DNA of 24,665 bases from the IMG/VR virus record IMGVR_UViG_3300024518_006803, positions 1-24,665 of that record; one strand, 5' to 3'. The notes beneath the pieces were generated by a model. That model was not told where the DNA came from. It was given only the letters and a program-made list of their open reading frames with translations, and ran no database searches. The position numbers and the translations under genes are program-made. Of the stretch, positions 21,724 to 24,665 are shown in pieces; positions within the stretch are counted from its first letter, which is position 1, and each line of letters begins with the position of its first letter. The stretch is from a virus.

Positions 21724-21737
21724 GATAGTTGACTATC
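21724..21737. promoter_or_regulatory. short inverted repeat GATAGT-TG-ACTATC
   Basis: Six-base arms around a two-base centre in the 63-base gap between the genes ending at 21771 and starting at 21707. It might be an operator half-site pair or an RNA hairpin. No clear promoter motif adjoins it, and with such short arms it may be chance. Confidence 0.25.
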
Positions 21738-21770
21738 AAGAACAAGGTTATTAGAAAAAAGAAAGGAACG

Positions 21771-22043
21771 CTATGTACGTTCCCTTTTCAGTAGACTATC
21801 CCTTTGCAGAAACACCACAGGAATATCTCTGTCTCCTAGGATATCCCGGATTTTTCTTTTGGTTTTCCCGTCTTCTACAGGAAAATTTGCCAACCCTCCT
21901 TTCTTGTATGCTCTCGGGTCTACGAAGAACCGAGTTATTTCTTGGATTGTCTCTTCCATTCCTCTTTGGAAGTAGACTCTGGCGGTACGAGTTTTTCCGC
22001 TTCTCGACAGCCAGGCATCTACCAAAATGCATCTTTTTGACAT
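21771..22043 (-). CDS. hypothetical basic protein, 90 residues
   Basis: ATG 22043 is preceded by TAGGAGAGTAGAAGT. The product reads MSKRCILVDAWLSRSGKTRT, then YFQRGMEETIQEITRFFVDP and GDRDIPVVFLQRDSLLKR. It is strongly basic with an alpha/beta pattern and no visible catalytic or metal motif. The stretch LSRSGKTRTA is too far from P-loop form to be called nucleotide binding. It lies 12 bases downstream of the DUF7227/gp88-like gene, in the same transcription direction. Confidence 0.65.
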   Translation of the reverse strand: MSKRCILVDAWLSRSGKTRTARVYFQRGMEETIQEITRFFVDPRAYKKGGLANFPVEDGKTKRKIRDILGDRDIPVVFLQRDSLLKRERT

Positions 22044-22055
22044 ACTTCTACTCTC

Positions 22056-22856
22056 CTAGCATAATTTAACAAACCCGCTTCTGTCGTTCCTTGCGTGCCT
22101 TCCTTTGGGATACAGCAAGACGATTTTCCCGCTTCCATCGTAAAACCTCAAATCGTCGATATCCCCATCGATACAGGGATATCCCAGAACTTCCCCTTCC
22201 GCCACCAATTCGGCAACTACCGCCTTATGGTCAAGTTCTCGGGAACTTCCTCTTCTTCCAACTACCATGGAAGCGTTCCTTCCAGAATCCAACCATCTTC
22301 GAGCTTCTGCCCAACTGCCTGGTTGTTCGCTGATGGAGTACACCAGATGATAATTTGAGGGTATGTTTTTCCTGGTTTTCAGTGAATGCTTGGTGTAATC
22401 ATAAAATTTCATCCGAGGAAATTCTCCTTCCATATCAAGCAGGTTTTCCCACAAAATATCAGATAGAGTATTTGGGCGGCACGCGGCCAACCAGGGATCT
22501 TCTCCTGGTTCTTGTTCCGCATTTAGCAAATCCACATGATATTGATGTTGGTGTAATTCTCCCCGAAGAGCTAAAAGAAAACCCTTTCGATTTTGCCAGA
22601 ACCTTACAGTTCTGGCAATCTGTGCTGCTTTGACTCTTGAAAAACGAAACCCGCCTACTGCTGACTGATTCCCTCCAAAGCAAGCTTTGCGACAACCATC
22701 GGTAGCTTTCGGACATACCGATGGAAACTCGATTCCCGCCATCCGGTCGGGAGCCAGATGGATGGCAAGAGATAACACCTTCTTTTTCTCCCCCTTGATA
22801 AGTTTGGTGTTACTCTTCGAGCAAATAGTTCTTGTGGATTTCCTTTTGGTCTTCAT
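22056..22856 (-). CDS. DUF7227 / gp88-like phage protein
   Basis: 266 residues. LSLAIHLAP at 28-36, then CPKATDGCRKACF at 48-60 (three conserved Cys), ARTVRFWQNRKGFLLAL at 81-97, KFYDYTKHSLKTRKN at 150-164, YHLVYSISEQP at 169-179, CIDGDIDDLRFYD at 228-240 and PKGRHARNDRSGFVKLC at 250-266 make up the signature of a widespread phage family known as gp88 or DUF7227. The function is unknown to me; the Cys cluster suggests bound metal. ATG 22856 is preceded by GGAAAAAGC, a weak SD. The N-terminus is lysine-rich. It follows the stem-loop cassettes and is followed by a 90-residue basic protein. Confidence 0.8.
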   Translation of the reverse strand: MKTKRKSTRTICSKSNTKLIKGEKKKVLSLAIHLAPDRMAGIEFPSVCPKATDGCRKACFGGNQSAVGGFRFSRVKAAQIARTVRFWQNRKGFLLALRGELHQHQYHVDLLNAEQEPGEDPWLAACRPNTLSDILWENLLDMEGEFPRMKFYDYTKHSLKTRKNIPSNYHLVYSISEQPGSWAEARRWLDSGRNASMVVGRRGSSRELDHKAVVAELVAEGEVLGYPCIDGDIDDLRFYDGSGKIVLLYPKGRHARNDRSGFVKLC

Positions 22857-22877
22857 TTTGCTTTTTCCGAGTTGCTA

Positions 22878-22897
22878 GCGCCTGGTTTTTCAGGCGC
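22878..22897. repeat. stem-loop cassette copy d
   Basis: Perfect 7-bp stem GCGCCTG / CAGGCGC with loop GTTTTT (+ strand), in the gap between the gene ending at 22925 and the gene starting at 22856, followed by GGTTTTA on the + strand as in the other copies. The sequence beyond CTAG on the - strand side is more diverged than in copies a-c. Confidence 0.85.
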
Positions 22898-22924
22898 GGT
22901 TTTAGTGGAAAAATTTTGCGCCAT

Positions 22925-23221
22925 TCAACCCGCTATGATGGGTTGGCCGTGACGAATCCTCTCGACCTCGATATACAGTTGTTTTAGTTCTTCATGCGCC
23001 ACAGTTGGCCCACAAGCCTGATGCAGTCGATTTCTAATAGACTCAAGCCTATTTACAGCATCTGCACGAGCAGTCTTCTGGCCAGCTTCGAATGCCGCTT
23101 CTAGGGCGTCCAGCACTACTTCAATTCGGCCATCTGTCCCTATCGCCAGTGCCAGTTGATCGCTACTGACTGATGCGAAGTAAGCCTTAAGCTCTAAGCT
23201 CAATCGTTTGTCATCTCGCAT
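22925..23221 (-). CDS. hypothetical helical protein (MRDxKR family start)
   Basis: 98 residues from ATG 23221, preceded by CCGGAGATTGAA, the SD shared with the next cassette. It begins MRDDKRLSLELKAYFASVSS and is otherwise mainly helical (VLDALEAAFEAGQKTARADA, then NRLESIRNRLHQACG). The first six residues resemble the protein from 23566 (MRDYKR) because the repeated DNA extends into the coding region. No domain is recognised. It is flanked by stem-loop copies a and d. Confidence 0.65.
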   Translation of the reverse strand: MRDDKRLSLELKAYFASVSSDQLALAIGTDGRIEVVLDALEAAFEAGQKTARADAVNRLESIRNRLHQACGPTVAHEELKQLYIEVERIRHGQPIIAG

Positions 23222-23240
23222 TTCAATCTCCGGTCTTCTA

Positions 23241-23260
23241 GCGCCTGAAAAACCAGGCGC
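23241..23260. repeat. stem-loop cassette copy a
   Basis: Stem GCGCCTG / CAGGCGC with loop AAAAAC on the + strand. It lies between the gene ending at 23270 and the gene starting at 23221; the - strand continues CTAGAAGACCGGAGATTGAA and then ATG. The loop is the exact reverse complement of the loop in copy d (GTTTTT), while the flanks keep the same orientation. Confidence 0.9.
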
Positions 23261-23269
23261 GGTTTTAGG

Positions 23270-23566
23270 CTACAAAGCTACCAGCTTCTTCAACGCTCTG
23301 ACGTTCTTCTTCCGCCCACCGACGACAACCGAAAGCGAGTAGTAAACATTTTTGCAGCTACATTCCGTGATTTGGTCGATTTCGTAGGCAACTCCGTTGA
23401 TTGAAAATGTCATATGGGATGACCGCGCAATCTCGTAGTTTCGGCGTCTCAACGCCGACGACGGCGGGCGGAAAAAATACGCTCCCCGCATTTTCTTGTG
23501 CGTATTAATTATCTCCTGCAGTTTCTTTTGTGCCTTGGTGTTGCGGAAACGTTTGTAATCTCGCAT
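23270..23566 (-). CDS. hypothetical basic protein, 98 residues
   Basis: ATG 23566 with SD CCGGAGATTGAA. It begins MRDYKRFRNTKAQKKLQEII and is rich in Lys/Arg, with a central beta-like part (THMTFSINGVAYEIDQI-type) containing a CSC pair (ECSCKNVYYSLSVVVGGRKK). It may bind nucleic acid, judging by charge only. It sits between the Csx16-like gene and the MRDDKR gene, flanked by stem-loop copies b and a. No family recognised. Confidence 0.65.
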   Translation of the reverse strand: MRDYKRFRNTKAQKKLQEIINTHKKMRGAYFFRPPSSALRRRNYEIARSSHMTFSINGVAYEIDQITECSCKNVYYSLSVVVGGRKKNVRALKKLVAL

Positions 23567-23585
23567 TTCAATCTCCGGTCTTCTA

Positions 23586-23603
23586 GCGCCTGGTTTTAGG
23601 CGC
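23586..23603. repeat. stem-loop cassette copy b
   Basis: Shorter variant: stem GCGCCT / AGGCGC with loop GGTTTT. Two bases are missing relative to copy d. On the - strand it continues CTAGAAGACCGGAGATTGAA and then ATG 23566. Just downstream on the + strand, GGTTTTA includes the complement of the TAA stop of the Csx16-like gene. Confidence 0.85.
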
Positions 23604-23607
23604 GGTT

Positions 23608-24009
23608 TTAGGAAAAAAACAGAGTGTTCACGTCACTCCGTACCGACCCGCACTCGAAACAGTCGAAACCTTGTCTTCGATTCGCCTGGTCTTCAGTACC
23701 GTTATCGGCACCGCAGTATGAACAGATATCGTGTATGTGACGTACGATTTCGTACGTCACGGGTTTGCTGCAGTATCGCTCCACCTGCTCACAGGTGAGT
23801 TCTTTCCCTCGAAGATCCTGAGGGAGATCTAAGGGGACCTCCGTGAATCTCCCGCATTCAGCAGCCAGGTGTAGGGGCAGTACGCCCCACACGTCCCTCC
23901 CCTTGACCTTATCGGCCGTGGCATGCGCCACGACTTCATGTCCGCTTCCGATGTAGCGGGCCAGGAACTCAACTAGTCCATGATGCCTGGTCACTATCAG
24001 GATCTGCAT
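23608..24009 (-). CDS. csx16: Csx16-like (VVA1548 family) protein with C-terminal zinc ribbon
   Basis: 133 residues from ATG 24009, preceded by CCGGAGAAGTAAG. Residues 5-12 (IVTRHHGL), 25-41 (EVVAHATADKVKGRDVW), GVLPLHLAAE at 42-51 and EVPLDLPQDLRGKELT at 57-72 match the Csx16 / Cas_VVA1548 family (TRH.G.VE...., H......V....V.G.LP.HLAA......V.LDLP.ELRG.EL). Csx16 is an accessory protein of type III CRISPR loci, and small proteins of this kind are reported to degrade cyclic oligoadenylate messengers (ring nucleases). In a phage this would switch off host type III defence, an inference here. The last 40 residues add a zinc ribbon (CSYC...CFEC), absent from the minimal family. Flanked by stem-loops b and c. 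Confidence 0.75.
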   Translation of the reverse strand: MQILIVTRHHGLVEFLARYIGSGHEVVAHATADKVKGRDVWGVLPLHLAAECGRFTEVPLDLPQDLRGKELTCEQVERYCSKPVTYEIVRHIHDICSYCGADNGTEDQANRRQGFDCFECGSVRSDVNTLFFS

Positions 24010-24029
24010 CTTACTTCTCCGGTCTTCTA

Positions 24030-24049
24030 GCGCCTGAAAAATCAGGCGC
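24030..24049. repeat. stem-loop cassette copy c
   Basis: Stem GCGCCTG / CAGGCGC with loop AAAAAT, between the DUF6011-like gene and the Csx16-like gene. The - strand continues CTAGAAGACCGGAGAAGTAAG and then ATG, so it differs from copies a and b only after the GGAGA core. The last copy in the window. Confidence 0.85.
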
Positions 24050-24066
24050 GGGTTTAAGAAAAAGGA

Positions 24067-24665
24067 TTAGCTCCATTTTTCAGCACATGAAGGTCCCATC
24101 CCTCTGTGTATGCTAGCGGGCACTGTTAGTAGCTTCCGGCATATGCAGCAGTTACTTGACCGCAATGCATAGCCTAGCCCTGCTGCTTCAGGGTCTCCTG
24201 CGAGCACTCGCAAAGCGTCCATCAAAGAGCTACCGTGCTTTGTGTGTGCTTTGCGCCATACGTTGATGGTCGCGTCATCAACTTGTCCAATACTGCGATA
24301 ATTGGTCCAATTGTCCGGCCCCGTCAATAGGTCCACAAGTATTCGACCAGGCTTGAAATTCGCTTGTTCGCTTTGTAGCGTCAAGCGAAAAGTCCTATGT
24401 TCCCCGTTGACCAGAGCCACCGAGTAATGGATACGGTTATTAGGTGTTCTAGAGAGCTGCTCTTTTCCGGGAAGATTGGTTGCTTTCACTTGCCAACTAG
24501 CAAGCGCCTGTTTTGTTTCCTCCTGTGGTTTTGCTTGATAGACTTCAAGCTCAATTCCGCCCACCGACGAAATTTGTTCTGGTTTGCTGGCAGCACTGAT
24601 AGCGCTAATGTGCCAGTCCTTCTTTTTTTGGAGCAATTCGGCGATGCGCCTATCTAGAGCACAAT
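24067..24665 (-). CDS. DUF6011-like zinc-binding phage protein (5' end beyond the window)
   Basis: The frame is open from TAA 24067-24069 to the right edge; the TTG at 24636 is not the true start because nine more codons (reading CALDRRIAE) precede it in the window. The N-terminal part is charged and helical; the centre includes NRIHYSVALVNGEHRTFRLT and GRILVDLLTGPDNWTNYRSI. The C-terminus, SNCCICRKLLTVPASIHRG then MGPSCAEKW, has the C..C.R.LT...S...G.GP.C pattern of DUF6011, a small zinc-binding domain often found at the end of phage proteins. Function unknown. Confidence 0.75.
   Translation of the reverse strand, partial: CALDRRIAELLQKKKDWHISAISAASKPEQISSVGGIELEVYQAKPQEETKQALASWQVKATNLPGKEQLSRTPNNRIHYSVALVNGEHRTFRLTLQSEQANFKPGRILVDLLTGPDNWTNYRSIGQVDDATINVWRKAHTKHGSSLMDALRVLAGDPEAAGLGYALRSSNCCICRKLLTVPASIHRGMGPSCAEKWS

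Noticed and set aside
21729-21754. + strand promoter TTGACT...TATTAG
   Set aside because: The spacer is only 14 bases and no + strand gene follows within this region.
1-24665. tRNA, rRNA, integrase, insertion sequence or attachment site
   Set aside because: No cloverleaf-like sequence, tyrosine or serine recombinase motif, transposase or paired att-like repeat was seen by eye. Short or divergent cases could have been missed.

Overview
The window looks like part of a double-stranded DNA tailed bacteriophage genome, or a prophage-like element, with a non-contractile tail type suggested by the tail-tip protein. Genes are tightly packed, many start inside the stop codon of the gene before (ATGA or GTGA), Shine-Dalgarno (SD) motifs of the AGGAG/GGAGG type are frequent, and I see no rRNA, tRNA or host housekeeping gene. 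The SD usage points to a bacterial host that cannot be named from this sequence. A Csx16-like protein hints that relatives of the host carry type III CRISPR.

Layout. Bases 1-3919 (+ strand) are the end of a tail module: the tail of an upstream gene, a 1071-residue tail-tip protein and a 195-residue appendage-like protein. From 3916 to the right edge everything reads on the - strand and meets the tail module tail-to-tail with overlapping stop codons. Read in the direction of transcription (right to left), the - strand block holds: a cassette of small accessory genes separated by near-identical stem-loops, including the Csx16-like protein (22.9-24.7 kb); a DUF7227/gp88-like protein and several small zinc-binding or hypothetical proteins (20.7-22.9 kb); a primase-helicase (17.7-20.3 kb); a Cas4/AddB-type iron-sulfur nuclease with a DNA-binding C-terminal extension (15.7-17.6 kb); a DUF6948-like protein; a ten-gene array of Arg/Ser-repeat proteins (12.9-15.3 kb); an SNF2-type helicase; a family A DNA polymerase; an Nmad1 (DUF1599) protein; a RuvC-like resolvase; an Imm5-like alanine-rich protein; a Dam-type adenine methyltransferase; and small proteins including DUF4177-like, DUF1937 and zinc-finger types.

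How the genes work together. Primase-helicase, SNF2 helicase, DNA polymerase, PD-(D/E)XK nuclease and RuvC-like resolvase form a recognisable phage replication and recombination set. The methyltransferase, and possibly the Nmad1 and DUF1937 proteins, suggest nucleotide or DNA modification against host restriction. The Csx16-like protein may remove cyclic oligoadenylate signals made by type III CRISPR.

The most unusual object is at 12888-15310: ten consecutive small paralogous ORFs built almost entirely from degenerate hexanucleotide repeats that read as alternating Ser/Thr and Arg/Trp. Each has its own SD and start, nearly all are linked by ATGA overlaps, and the chain runs without a break from the DUF6948-like gene into the SNF2 helicase gene. 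I know of no described phage system of this form.
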